From Pyrrhoderma lamaoense (taxonomy: Eukaryota > Basidiomycota > Agaricomycetes > Hymenochaetales > Hymenochaetaceae), in the NCBI GenBank assembly GCA_002794735.1, contig NBAZ01000003.1, forward strand, positions 310,001 to 374,000: 64,000 nt of DNA, given 5' to 3'. A program made the translations under genes and the position numbers. The notes beneath the pieces were generated by a model that had not been told where the DNA came from, searched no databases, and saw only the letters and a program-made list of their open reading frames with translations. This document shows, piece after piece, positions 1 to 15,854 of the stretch. Each line of letters starts with the position of its first letter. The first letter of the stretch is position 1.

Positions 1-2123
<2,123 letters not shown>

Positions 2124-2510
2124 GATGGAGGAGAGTAAAGGTGGACGGAGTGACGATGCGTGAGCGTCCAATTTTTTTCTAGGTCACCGCTAGACCAAAG
2201 TTCCCACGAAAATGACTGCTCGGCGACGTCAGGAAAAGGCGCTCATTGGCTCTCGCGTTTTTCACCCGCAACGTCTCGGATTCCACGTTATTCGATTACG
2301 TTCTCCGCTCCGGTCACACTACACATAGCCCCGTTTTTGGTAATGTAATCATTCAGAGTCATCTTTTTTCTACTTTTCTGGTAATGTTTTGGAAAATTTG
2401 TGCTGCCTTAGTGCGGTGCTTTAATTGGCGCGGACACTCATCCCGAAGGTCACTTCCCCGGTAGTCTGTTTAATTCTTAAACCATCTTCAGGATCAGGAG
2501 AACAGAGATT

Positions 2511-4484
2511 ATGGCCAATGTCACTCAGGCATTATCTTATGAGGAGCCAGATACAACAAATCTGCTAATTATCGGCTCATTCCTGACAGCTCTCAATCTC
2601 GTAGATTTCATTTTGAACAAAGTGGCCTACTGCGGTCTTATTGGCCAAGTAAGTTTTTAAATTAAACATTCTATCATCCGTAAACGAGCATGGTATAGAT
2701 ACTTGTTGGGGTCATCTGGGGGAGACCTCTAGCGAACTGGTTGAATGAAGAAACACAGAAAACCATCATGAACTTGGGCTACCTTGGACTATTACTTCTA
2801 GTTTACGAAGGTAATTTGTTCGCCTTTCAACGTCTTCAAATTCCGGGTTCTCAGATATCTCAGGTGATTCAGATATCTCAGGTGGATTAAGAAGCTCTTT
2901 GAAACCTCTCTTATCCAACCTTCCTCTCTCCCTTATGGTAGCTTTGACGGGTATATTGCTTCCTATAGCATTCTCCTTCGTCCTCTCTCCTCTTTCAGAC
3001 GCATCACGTTTATCATGTTTCGCAGCTGGGGCAGCTCTTTGCTCTACTTCGCTTGGAACGACGTTTATCATTCTGTCTACGGCCGGCTTTCGAAATACTC
3101 GACTGGGTACCATTTTGACGAGTGCAGCCATGTTAGATGACGTTGTTGGGCTTGTCATGATCAAAGTCGTTACTCCCTGAAACCGGTAAGCGGGGGAAAT
3201 CAAGGAATCGGAGCTGAGGCCATCGCAAGGCCTATTGGTGCAAGCTTGGGTCTACTGCTTGTGGTTGTAGTAGTAGGAAAGCTAGGGCGGCACTTTCTTT
3301 TTAAATGCAACTTCGATTTGACAAAGATAAAATTCGTACGCTGGATGTTCTCAATTTCTTATCCTGGCACAAAGTTACTACTTCATACTCTACTACTATA
3401 TGCGGCTATATCTACTGCTGGTTATGCGGGTGCTCCTGATCTATTCGCTTCATTTCTAGTAGGTTCTCTTATATCTTGGTTCGATGAAAAACCGATAGAG
3501 AAAATTCAGATGGGGGGAACCAAAGAAGCGTCTAGAAACATTGAAACTCTAAAGGATGACGAAGATTCTAGGGACAACCTATCTGCAACTCAAGTTTTTG
3601 AGTATTTCTACAGTAAACCCGTCGAGTACATCTTGAAACCATTTTTCTTTGTTAGTGGACAAGTTGATCTATACTTCAGTGTAAACAATCTGTTAATTAA
3701 CAATACTTGTATGGTTATCTAGGCCTCGATAGGTTTTTCTATACCCATCCAAAAAATGTTTAATAGCCATATCGTCTGGAGAGGTTTAGTCTACTCGGTA
3801 CTCATGTTGATTGGCAAGTCCATGACCGGTATCTGGCTTCTTGGTCCCTCAATCTCTCTTCCGTTCAACATGGCTTCGAATTGTACTAGAAACCTGGGTG
3901 AAGGAGTTAAAAAAATAAGATACTGTATCGGGTGGGGAAGAAAAGGTACTACAAACGAGTTAAAGACCTCACAGGAAAACATCACCTCCTTAGATTCATC
4001 AAACCGTTCCGCCCCAATCAGAAATAAATACTAAGATGTCAAATCAACTTTCCCTTCCAACACCCCCTATACTTCATTCTTCAAATGAGCCTTCCCTTTC
4101 TTTTCTCTTCATCCGACTCCCCAAACACATTCTTCACAGAAAACCTCTCACTCTTCAAATAATGCACCATCTGCCTCACGTTCCTTGTACCCACCGGCTA
4201 TTCTAGGCTCCGCGATGGTTGCGCGTGGCGAGATATCCTTCCTCATCGCGGCCGTTGCTCATACTCGAGGTATCTTCTCAGCCAACTCCGATCCCGGGTC
4301 TCAGGCTATGGATGATATATTCTTGATTGTCATCTGGGCAGCGACCATATGCACGATTGTTGGTCCGCTGACAGTTGGACTTCTGATTAAGCGACTTAAA
4401 GTGTTGGAGACGAGACGAGAGAGTGTTGGTGGGAAGGATGCTTGGGCGCTTGGGGAGTCGAGCCAGACTCGAATAAAGTTGTAG
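2511..4484 (+). CDS. CPA2-family monovalent cation/H+ antiporter (KHA1/KefB-like)
   Basis: A multi-span Na+/K+:H+ exchanger, probably of an internal membrane. Exons are 2511-2648, 2699-2810, 2882-3650, 3723-3945 and 4090-4484. The last intron (3946-4089) is inferred because it removes two in-frame stops (4032 and about 4087) and keeps the frame. The N-terminal helix, the GGLRSSL and SSAAMLDDVVGLVMIK-like core (seen as TSAAMLDDVVGLV; the Asp pair is typical of exchangers) and the C-terminal helix YPPAILGSAMVARGEISFL all match the family. A loop rich in Ser/Thr/charged residues separates the last helices. One frame break at CCC, 3175-3177, fits a missing C. Family membership is clear; the ion (K+ or Na+) and the membrane are inferred. 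This is the first of four K+/cation transport genes in the window. Confidence 0.85.
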
Positions 4485-7400
4485 GGATACAAGTCTAGTT
4501 AAGGATGTGAGAAAAGATCACAATGGAAAATGAAATCCCGTTCTACTCTTGATTATTGTGCACTCCATTTGAAATGTGATTGTAACGTTACAATATTGAT
4601 ACCAAACAGGTGCACTAGAATCAAGGTCAGGTCAGGAAAGAAAGACACTGACCTTTCTCCAAACTTCGGAGATAGTTAAGGCCTGAAAAGGCGTAGACAA
4701 ATGTTTTTAGGTACTGATCTCGGTAGTGAGGTTTAGATGAATTTATCATTTCAACTAGTTTGTAGATCCATATTTCAATCAATATGCAGAAACCCAGGGC
4801 CCGAGTTGATGTACCAGTGTATGATTGTTAGCCGATAACATTTAATACTTCTAGTTAAGCGACTAGGTGATTTTAATAGTTGAAGAGAGTACAGGCTAGC
4901 GTTGGTCATGATGGGAAGGTTGTTGCGGCTGTTTGGGCAGTTGACTCGGATCGAATAAGGCTATAGGGAGAGATGTAATGGCAGTAAAAAAGGGGAGATG
5001 ATATCAAGTATCTTAAAGAAGGAGTAATACTTCTTCTGGTTTTTGTAACACATGCGGAACACATACGCAATTTAAATCTTGTTTTCAGGACGAAACTCTA
5101 TATTAAAATTCACTTGTTCCAAGAGTATCCGCGGAGTTTCTAGCAGTACTAAATAATATTAATACTTTCTTAAAATATCTGCCATGATCGTGATACCTTG
5201 GACCGGTACAAAACCTAGTCAGAACCCGGCGGACTTGTGGGCTGATTAAGGCATGAATAGAACAAGTGACTTTATTGGCTTCTAGCCACAGATCTAAAAT
5301 TAATGGGAAAGCTATAAATAAACGTATTATCTCAGGTAAATTGACAAGCTGCAAATGATCATTGAAGACAAATTGTTCAAAGTGATGGTTACTTGTAAAA
5401 ATATCAGTCGGTGTCATGAGCTTCAAACTCTAGAAAGATAGATGCTATGCCAACACTGTGTGCATTCTTTGTGGCGCGTGCAATATATACGTATATTTAT
5501 GAAAACTCTCATAAAAGTATTTTCAACAGATCGCCTCCCAGATTCCCCTAATTCATTTACACGCATTATGACATGACTATTTTGGTATAACATCTTTCTT
5601 TGTTTACAGTTAAAAAAACTCGTGTGTTATCTCAGATACGGCTCATGTGCGCATATATTAATATTCTAGCCATTCAAACTGAATCATTTGCACTATACAT
5701 GTATAACCGCACTTCTACCAAGGTTCCATTGTGTATTCTTCCGGTCTCAAATATGGTTTTATCTTAACTCATATATGGTCCTCCCCAGCTTCCAAGATAG
5801 GGATTCTCTATAAACCCAATATCCAGGAGCTTTATATGGCACGGGTGCATTAACGTACAGTATACGTACATGTACATACATTTCAAAACTTTCGTAGTAG
5901 CATAGTATCGTAATAGTCTTATCTATTTATATATTATCAATGATACTTATTAGTATCATATTACAATTAAAAGAAAGGCTAATACAAACGGAGTATGAGT
6001 ACTGCAGCGATATAAGGAAGTAGCAGGAGCTCTCCACCATATTATTGCGGTCTAGGCATCAATTCATAAGGAAAATTTGATAGTTCGTATAGCCTCCACT
6101 CTTCAGATCTCTGTCACGAACCTTGTAAGAAACCCGTTTCTTCGGATAATTACTTTTCAATTCTATCATATGGAACCGGCAAAAAAGCTTAAAACAAAAA
6201 GTTATGTACTAGCTTCATGATCAATCTTGTCATTACTGAGGAATGGATAAGATCTTTGAAATCTAGATGTTCTCAAGACTTGTACAGCATAATGAGTAAT
6301 AATAGACACCCAACTCATTATCGATGGAACTCAACACGAATGCCCTGAGGGCCTTTTTTCAAAGGTTGAACGCTTCTGCCTACTTGTACTTTAACCACAG
6401 AACTATCATAATATAGATGTTTTATTGTAACCGACGAGCAACTATGCCACCTATGTCAATAAATTCTTTTAATCTCTTAGCACGACAGAATTTACGCTGT
6501 CGTAGTCGGTTGATATGGAGAAAGACCTTCATAGGGCTGGATGAGACATCCAGCATAAGGAGACACCAAGTCCGATTTAATCACTGGTAGCCTTAAAGGC
6601 TTCGGTGGAACGAGCTGGTTAGGTGCGAATATAGGAGCTAGGATATCTCCACCTAAAAAGTCCCTGTTAGTTGTGAGATCGTGAATTCATTGTGCATGGC
6701 TTGGAGGGTCTAAGACACATGTGTTAGTTTTCAAAAGATACATGATCGTACCGAAGATCTTGTTGTCTTTTAAGGGTGTCGAATCTGGATAAATATTCGC
6801 TTTCGTTTATGCAGCTAGTTGTCGTATAAACGCAGTTCATTGTTCACTCGCACGATTTAGAAGGAATATAGATCTTATGGGACTAGTGTATGCACTTAAT
6901 CCAGAAGGCTCAGCTTCCTATCGTATATGAGGAGCATGTACAATGAGTGCGTATACTAATACCAGTGATTTACATCATGAGCAATTAAGCTTCATTCATC
7001 TCCAAGATGTAAAGACATGATCTCTGGCGGATGCGACTCGTCATTTAGCACATCAAACACTACTTCCAGCATCACTATGGGTATCCCGACTGACTTGCTC
7101 GGATCATACTACCTACATCCTTCCAGAGTATGATACCATTCAATATACTTATTTAGGATGAATGAAGCGGTTCAACATTAACTGGAATATATGGTGAGTA
7201 AACTTGATTGAAGCTTAAAGCAGGCACGTGATATCAATATACGAACAATCATTTTACATAATCGTTATCAAGTAGTAAAACAACAGATTGACTTCAATTT
7301 TGACTTGAATGTTTCATCAGGTCAAATTCAAAATCGCAACACCCCAACAATTGCTTCAATTCTTAAATCCTGATTCGACTGCCCAAGGATATTTACCTAA

Positions 7401-8297
7401 TACATCGCCTCTAGAGGGGCTGATATATCTGTGTCAATCAATCTTGGGCACACATTTTATGCACAGAACTTTGTTTTCTTATCTACTGCGGAGTATTGCG
7501 CACGCCAAGGGTCAAAATATCAATTGTCTTGATATCTCATAATTTAGGGGATTCTACCTTGTCATTTTTAAATACTGAAGCGGATAGATTCTCCGCTACT
7601 TGTGCAGAGAATCTCGTGAACAATCCAGTAGAAATTGTGTAAGAAAATCAACAAACCAAAATAAACCCTGGCGGGCTTCCGAACTCGAAAACAGACCTCA
7701 ACCGAGGATCTTAAAAGTGGGTAAATTTATACGGCTCGGTGCGGTACGAAATCCGTTTGCCCGTTGCAAACGTGCGTGTGATAGTCAATTTTTCTGTGTG
7801 TGCCTGTGTACTTACGGTTGAGCAGGCTAAGAGGAGATAGGACCTAAGGGCAGTTTACCTCTGTTGACAATTTTACTCCACATTATATATTTTTCTCATC
7901 GAATCCCGGGTAACATAGTACAAATGTAAATCGAATAGTCTTTTAGATTAACCGCGCTAGAATACATCTATTGCGAACCTTTCGCTGTTTTTATTTCGTC
8001 ATTTGTTAAACTTTTTTATACTGAGACACACACAGCCATCCCGAATTTGCCTATGTCTTTCTGTCTTGACTTTCCCGCGTACTGGTCGGCGTACTTTTTG
8101 CTATTCCTCTTGCTTTGTTTGTACCCTGTTTGTCCATGTTTTGCATCCCCTGGTTATTATGGCTATTGCTGTGTATGGTACAAGTGCCTAGGTTGGAAAC
8201 AATAAATGCCAGACAAGCTACGGGATCCTGATTTTTGTCCTATCCTTTCTCTTTCCCCCTAAAGCTCCCCCTGATTCTCGACTTCTTTTGAGTCAAA
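4485..8297. other. 3.8 kb AT-rich intergenic region
   Basis: I found no supported gene here. The longest reading frames (minus 5103-5426 and plus 7309-7542) show no family resemblance and no splice-linked continuation. The last 600 bases, with several pyrimidine-rich stretches near 8030-8290, are the likely promoter of the HAK gene. Confidence 0.5.
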
Positions 8298-11200
8298 ATG
8301 GTTGTTGAAACAGAGACGCCAGAAGGGGGCAGCGAGAAAGACCGTCTGCTATCCGTAGGGCGCCAAAATTAAATGGTTTCATGTTACTTGCTACAGCCTT
8401 TCAGACTATCGGTTCGCAATTCTTTCCGCACTGTACTCCACCGAGTCAGAAAATTAAATCCTACTTTGCCAGGCATTATCTACAGTGATATTGGCACTTC
8501 TCCACTGTATACTCTGAACGGTATTTGGCCCGCCGACGGTGATCTTCCGTCCAAGGAAGATATTATTGGCGGCGTCAGTGCTATCGTCTGGAGTCTAACC
8601 CTCGTACCTCTATTAAAATATGTAAGTATAGCATTCGATACCTTCGAATTGGTTGTGAAGCTCAACAAAAGTGCTCAAATGTTCTTAGGTAATTGTCTGT
8701 CTGCGCTTCGGAACCAAGGAAGGTTAGCTTAGCCTACCTTGTGCTCTGATTTAACCATAGCGCTCATGTCATAATCCAAATTGTAAAAAGGCGAAGGAGG
8801 GTCCTTCGCTCTTTATCATGGATTATTCCCTCCGAAACTCAGTAACGCTGATACTGATCGTGTACTCACTGGAGATCAGTTAGCTTTCAACAAGAACGGA
8901 AGCTTCAGCTCGAATGGGCGCAAGCTCTCCTTAGAGAAAATGAGATGGCCGATACTGTGCTGGGTACTTCCTAATTTTCTCTATTTGATATATTATTATC
9001 ATCTGTTTCCCTTACGTGTTATCCTCGATAATTTCGATAGGCACTCCTTGGAACCAGCTTGACAATGGCAGATGGTATTCTCACGCCGCCGTATCCGTCA
9101 CGAGTGCTGTGTCTGGATTGGTGTTGTCAAACCTGACATCACAAATAATGTTACATCAATCTCAATAGTAAGTCTTTTTTTTAATATTATCAACATTTTT
9201 TCCTGTTCCAACGGATTTGTTATAGGGGTTTCTTATAGTCCTCTTTCTGGTCCAATTTCTTGGTACCTCTCGTCTTGCGTCCGGGTTCGCTCCAAGTAAG
9301 ACCTAAGGAGTTTTACCAGCATTTTCAGAGCTAATAATAGTCTAGTTACTTTCATATGGTTCGGATTGTTAGGGATCACCGGTATCATAAACATCACAGC
9401 TTTCCCAGGTATCTTCCGTGCATTGGATCCATCCAGGGCTATCATGCGTAAGAGCGACATGATTTCACTTACATGTTGATGCGATCTCAAAGGGTTATAG
9501 TTTTCGTCCGTACCAAGAACTATGATTTGCTAGCTGGTGTTTTGCTCGCCCTTACCGGATCCGAGGCTATGTTCGCAAAGTCAGTATACAGTAATTCAGT
9601 ATAGTCTTGGGTACAACTGATATACTTGCATATAGCCTTGGCAATTCAACGCCGCCTCGATTCAAATTGCTTTTTCATTTTTTGTCTATCCCTGCCTTGT
9701 TTTAGCCTACCTTGGACAAGGGCTCGTCTAGTCCATGACGGAGAAAGTGTCTTTTCAAACATATTTTACTTGACTATTCCAGGCCATCGAATGGACCGCT
9801 CTATTGGTTAGTAACACGACACACTGTCATCAGAGAATGGTTGCTTACACTCACCAATTCTTCTCCCCACAGGGTCTTATTCGTTTTTGCACTTCTTGCA
9901 ACTCTAATCGCTTCGCAGGCAATGATTACTGCCACATTCAGCCTTGTAAATCGTTACTACCTTTCATGATATTCGTTAGGCTGATAGAAGTTCTTTACAG
10001 GTTCAACAAGTCATCAATATGCGCAGCCTACCACCGTATGTCCATCTGTCATTGACTTTTATCTCTTAACTTACAGGATTTTCCAAGTCTTCGCATGCTT
10101 TACACATCAGATAGCTTCCAGGGGCAGATTTATGTTCCTTTTGTCAATTATGTTTGTAAGGAATATCATCATTCATGATGAACGACCATACCCATTTTTC
10201 CTACCTACAGTAATGATTGCATGTATCATCATCGTTGCAGCATTCAAGAGTTCAACTGCACTGGCTAATGCTTACGGGTAACTACAAATTCTTTTAGATG
10301 TGATATTGTTTGTACACTAACGTCTATTCAGATTTGCGGTCACTACTGTGTTCATCACAACGACAAGTCTAATCACACTTCAGATCTACTTCGTCAGACA
10401 GAATAATATTCTTCTTGCACTTTTGTTCTTTGCATTTTTCGGCTTTATTGATTGCTTGTTCTGGGGAGCATCCTTAAAGAAAGTGCCAAGTGGTGCATGG
10501 GTGCCTTTGATGTTAGGTCTAATCTTGTAAGAAACGATTAATCTCATCAGAGTGACTGCTAGTGACCAATAACCGTCAGGGCTATCTTCATGGTCTTCTG
10601 GACTTGGGCAAAGGTGCAGTGAATTCATTGGTAGCTTCTCATTCAGGGTAAAATGGCTCAAATTTGTTCTCAGGGTCTCGAAGACAAGTTCGACGGAGCA
10701 AATCGCCGAAATCTCCGTCTCTTTATCTCGGAAGGCGATGAGAATGCCAACACGGTACACATCGAGACCACTAGGTCCCTTGATGAGCATGAACAGGATA
10801 CTATGACTGATAAAGATGCTCCCCCTACTCTTTATTACATGGCTAAGACGTCATTGCAAACACCTACAGATGAGAAGCATATGATGGTTTGGGAAGAGGA
10901 AAAACGCAAACTGCCAAGAATCGATTCTTGTGCTATTTTCCACAAGTTAACTCCTGGGTCAGGTGTACCACACAGTTTCATTGGATTCGTACGTCAATGG
11001 CCTTCTCTTCCTCGTGTTGTCGTACGTTTTCCCTCTTTTCGAAGTCTTTTGCTTCATTTATTTATCCCATCTTAGATCTTTCTGTCGGTCAGAATGTTGC
11101 CAGTCGCTCATGTTGGTTCTGTAGACCGCTATGAGGTTACGAAAGTGCGAAGCTTAACTGGTATGAATTTAAGCGATCGGGGAGCTCTTTCTCTTTTTGA

Positions 11201-11742
11201 CTATTTATATAATAGGATTCTACGGTGTCACATACTATCTCGGTTTCAGAGATGACTTTGAAGTCAAGGTTGATGAGGTCATCAAGCATATATGCACTTT
11301 GGAGACACAATTAGATTCGCAAGGATGTGAAAGAGTTATTTCCGAGATCAAATCTGCGGCTCAAACATCGACTCATATGTATGTTCTCTCTGCCTACAAT
11401 TGTGGACTGGTAAATTGACTATGTACTTGTACTTGCAATGCAGTGTCCCACATTATCATGTCACAAGTAAGAGGAGTGAATACTCCAGAACTAGCCGAGC
11501 AATGTCTTGGATACGGATGATTCTTGTCGAAGAAGTATATCGCCGCATATGTTTGTCTTTCTTGTGTTTTCTGTCTTTATTGTTAGTACTCACTTTATAT
11601 CTAGCAATTATGTTCCCTGAGACAGAGAACTGGCTCGGCTCTGCTGATGAGTGAGTACCGGTTCCTGAGTGATCTACATGGGATGAAAAAAACTGAGCTA
11701 CTTTTTAGAATCATTCGCGTAGGGATAAATGCCGAGATCTAA
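8298..11742 (+). CDS. HAK1: HAK/KUP-family high-affinity K+ transporter
   Basis: A plasma-membrane K+ uptake protein of the KUP/HAK/KT family, normally used at low external K+. About 19 exons can be followed, starting 8298-8411, 8473-8621, 8689-8722 and 8791-8963 and ending near 11742, with all junctions GT-AG. Diagnostic segments are GIIYSDIGTSPLYTLNG (the family signature), EGGSFALYHGLF, NITAFPGIFRALDP, MITATFSL, NAYGFAVT and the hydrophilic tail beginning GLEDKFDGANRRNL, which ends in FRDDFEVKVDEV and GINAEI. Missing-base frame breaks occur near 8354, 9086, 9116, 9341, 9643, 9720, 9790 and 10077; each is repaired by adding one base to a run. The stop lies only about 60 nt before the first candidate start of the downstream hydrolase, so the two genes are packed tightly on the same strand. 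Confidence 0.93.
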
Positions 11743-11797
11743 GCGTACAGCAAGACTTTTGGTTTGAATTTTCTGTTAGATGCCAGGTTTCTCGATA

Positions 11798-14700
11798 TGA
11801 TTGGGTCGCTATACAATCTCATGTACTACTTTTCTTGTTGTATCTCTTCTTTTTGTTTATAGACTTGGTTGTATAACATCAATAGATTGGATGTGTCTCC
11901 CTGAACCTGTGTATTGCGGTGAAATGGGTCTTGGACTTTGTTTATTGTCATCTATCATTCCGAAGTCGCGTCAATCTCAGTACTTTGTCAGAGCAGGTTA
12001 CACAAGCTTACGCGAAGCGGCTTACAAACCGACGTCGATCAAATCCCGAAACTGTTTGAGATTTACTTAATTCAAATAATAAGCCAGGCTTCAAAGCTCT
12101 GACATTTAAATCCTAAGTTGTCGGGCGTTAGTAACGAGAATGCAACTTGCGACCGCTTTACGACCTGTATGAATATGATGCCAAACGCTCTGACGCGTCA
12201 CGTCGGTCTCAATGCTGGAACTTGGGTACTCGAGACGCTTTTGAAGCACTATTTCGAAAACCTTTTCAAGGATACGGCCTCCCGAGCTGCTGCTATTGAA
12301 CCGAATCCAGCGTCTGTGTCGAGTTCTTCTAGTGGCGAGCTACGGAGAGATGAACTTTTGTACGATGAAGCCTTCAATATCATCAAAGTATGTCTGAAAG
12401 GCACTCCAAAAACATAGCGTATTCTGACTATGGTTACTTTGTAAAGTCGTTCTTAGATGCTGCTACACAGTATGTAAACTACTTCAAAACACTTTATTAA
12501 ATCTCAATTATATGTAGTCACACCGTTGAAGAGCTTCAGGAGTTTTCTAACGCCCGAACTCCGAGTCCCCCATGGACGCACGTCATGCGTGTTCTCGTTC
12601 CCATGTCCTGCTGTGATGAAGCCGCGAGTTACCTTATCGAGGCCTTAGGAGGGGAGGAGAAAACGAGGGAAGTTGTGGGAGGTACGAAATGGTGGCAAGT
12701 ACGCGGTCTTAAAGGGTAAGTCAATAATCGCAAAAGCCCAGGTTATCATAGCTTATGATATTTTAGTGTGGATGCGCAATGGATAGTTGCAAGAAAGGAT
12801 TATCAATATGCTATCAAACGCAAAAAGCAGGCTGAACGGGCTGAGAAGGAACGGAAAGAGAACTCAGACGAGGACGATGAAGATGTATATAGTCCCGAGA
12901 TGGATGAATTAAGATGTATTCTATATTTTCATGGCGGTACGTTCTCATTGCCCTCGGTGTAGTTTATTTATACCAAACATGCGGTCCTCAAGGCGGTTAC
13001 TACTTTGGAAGCGTCGATCAAGAGAGGTTGGTTATTGCTTTGGCATCTTTAAGACTTTTAATAATTTGACACACAGGTACTTTATGCAACGTTTTGCTCG
13101 CAAGACAGGTTGTCGTCTTCTTGCTATAAATTATCGACTTGCTCCTCAATACCCATTTCCATGTGCTATCCAAGATGCACTGGCTACTTGTTAGTGATTA
13201 ATACTTGACTTGACATTATATTCTTACGATTGCACAGATCTATATTTAATACGGCCCCCACCTAGTGCACCCCATACCCCTGTTAATCCTGCCCATATTT
13301 TGGTTTCTGGTGACTCTGCGGGGGGCGGCCTCACACTAGCACTGCTACAGGTTCTCAGAGATGCCTCTCTGCCCACACCAGCTGGCGCGGCTCCAATATC
13401 CCCGTGGTGTGATCTGACACATTCTTTTCCATCCATTCATACTAACACGGAGACCGATATTATACCGAAATACGGCCTTTCTGTATATAAGCCTTCTCCG
13501 TTATGGCCACCTCCATCAGCTGAGGTCACAAATATTGTTCATAAGGGATTGAGATCTAGAGTCAAGAGTGCAGTTAGACAGTATTATGAAACGAACACCG
13601 ACAGAGACTCGAAGCACGATCAAAAGCGTGAACAGGAAAAATCTCGCCGATTTTGGACAAGGAAAAGCTCTTTTGATCAGGAAAAACAACAAACAAGTCC
13701 GCCTACATCTCCAAAGAGTCCCCTTGCGGAGTGTGCGAAGACAGGTGATGTCCGAGAGGCTGCTTTAACCATAATCAAGAGGATGAACATACTGGAGATT
13801 TTATGACTGATGGTGTGCTCACGGGGTCTACCGCTCCGTACCAGTGGATAATGGAAGGGACGAAACGCTTAGGGTTGTTACCGAGTCTGGCGAGGTGCTT
13901 GAAGTACATGATCAAGTACACATGTATGCCCCGAATTCGCTCCTTGTCCATCCCTTGATCAGTCCTGCATTATCTTATCTTGGCGGTTTACCGCCCTTGC
14001 TAATCATTGCTAGTGATTCGGAAGTATTGAGAGATGAAATCATCTACACGTATGTATCTGTGGCAGTTTTGCGAAAGGATCGCTTCTGATTACTTGTGTA
14101 GCGCCCATAAAGCTGCTCATCCAGAAAAATATCCTGTGAAGCCAGAAGCCAGGAAACTATATCCTAAACTTGAAGGTATTGAAGAACAATATGGTCCTAC
14201 CAAAGTTCATCTACAAGTTTATGATCGTAAGTATTCTGGCATTACTATCCCAGTTGTTCGTAATCTCTCATAATCCTTTCTCTAGAAACCGCACATGTTC
14301 TTCCTGTTCTCTTTTCGTTTTGTACGCCGGCAAAATACTGCTTCCGTGCCTAGCTACCTTTGGAAAATACGTACTTGGAACACTCAACTCACCAAAGAAA
14401 GGTAATGACTCTGGAAAAGAACTGACGGCACCAATGAAGAGATCAATGTCTTTCAAGGTTACTAGGAGATTGTCCTTCATGGGTAACAGCAGAAGTCCTC
14501 CTAGACTTACAAAACGGAGAACAAGTAGTTACTCTTCTAATACACGTACTCGGGACGAAGTAACTCTTCAAATCAAAGGAGATACATCTAATGCCGATAA
14601 CCCTTCGGAGGCCTCCAGCCCTGCCAATAAACGAGATGATGGAATGAGGCACATGTACGCAGGGGAACCTGGCGTTTATCAGGTGGAAGGTTCGCCTTTC

Positions 14701-15854
14701 AAGGACAATATGATTAGGGAACGTGTCTCTATTCGAGGTGAAATACGGCCTCTTGAGCCTGAGAGCGAGCTTGTAGCTTGCAACATGCCGGATGAGCGTA
14801 TCGGTGCTCTATCAGAACTTGTCCTCCGCCGTTACTTAGAAGGCTCCACTAAATGGAATGAACGTTATGCAAGAAAGAAAAAAGAGATTTCGAAATCACG
14901 AGCTCGGAGTCTATCACGGGCAAGCAAGAAGGATTCTGTTCGAAATATGGCTCTATTGCAAATGCATTTCTACCCTGGTCCTATGAATGCGCACGGTTTA
15001 GAGACGGACAAACGTGGGCCTAAGGTGCCGTTACTTCGAAGGACACCAGGCATAAAGGAAGGACTTGGACAGGCTACTGCGAGTTGGGCCTGGGCCTGGG
15101 CTCTTGACGGTTTGGAGAACCCGCCTCCAAGCAGTATTGTTGCAAGGAGAGACACAGAAGAAGCTCGCAGGCTTGGTAAAATTGCCGATCAGCCAGTAGA
15201 CGGACATGATCACAAGATGAGCGCAAACAATCTCTGGTCGTTTTTAATCAACAAACTAAACCTGGAGAAGGAGAAAGCGGGTTTGGAAGAGTCCGCTGTA
15301 GCAGAATATAATCCTCAGCTTAATTCGTCAGGAGGAGAAACTGTTGCTAGAAGACTAGTTCGGGCCCTATTTCTGACTCTGAACGTAATTCCTCCAACAA
15401 TAATGAAGGAAATATGATAGAAGGAAATCGCAGCAACGTCAACGATAAACAAATTACCAATGTAATTCCACCTGAGACAGAGAAGTCTGAGGAGGCTGAG
15501 AACCCAATTTCACTTCTGGAGCCATCCCAATCTCCCGAATCTACAACTAAAACTGCCGCTTCTCTTTCGGAAGTTGGGACCCAGAAGGGCTTCAGGACCC
15601 TGTCTACTTCCCGGAAACAGTCTATGCAATCGAATGACGGTGGGTCGGATAAGGATGAAGGCATGGGTCGTCGAGGACTCAGACGGCTTGTGAGCGCTTC
15701 TTCAGCAATCATCTCTCGTACCCAATCTCCCTCTCGCACTCTCACATCCTACAACAAGTCTGGGGCTCAGTCGGAAAGACCTATGGATGACACTGGAAAT
15801 AACGACACTAACGCTACGAAAGTAGGAATCTTTGGACGTGTAAAATCTAATTGA
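11798..15854 (+). CDS. Hormone-sensitive-lipase-type alpha/beta hydrolase with long Ser/basic C-terminal extension
   Basis: A carboxylester/lipid hydrolase of the HSL family. The N-terminal part (from about 11885) has a hydrophobic helix followed by a WVLDFVYCHLSF segment; the true start is unresolved and 11798 is the first nearby ATG. Catalytic elements appear in order: oxyanion hole HGG..YYFGSVDQ (12930-13015), nucleophile GDSAGG (13311-13328), acid in SDSEVLRDE (about 14018) and histidine in QTAHVLPVLF (about 14290). Between nucleophile and acid lies an inserted polar segment rich in Lys, Arg and Ser (about 13550-13830), and after the His comes roughly 500 residues of Ser/Arg-rich, probably disordered sequence. 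Such insertions are known in fungal HSL-like proteins and suggest phosphorylation control. Frame breaks near 13764, 13827, 14350 and 15350 each fit one missing base. Confidence 0.85.

Noticed and set aside
5103..5426. 107-codon minus-strand frame in the large gap
   Set aside because: No domain, signal, splice link or conserved-looking segment.
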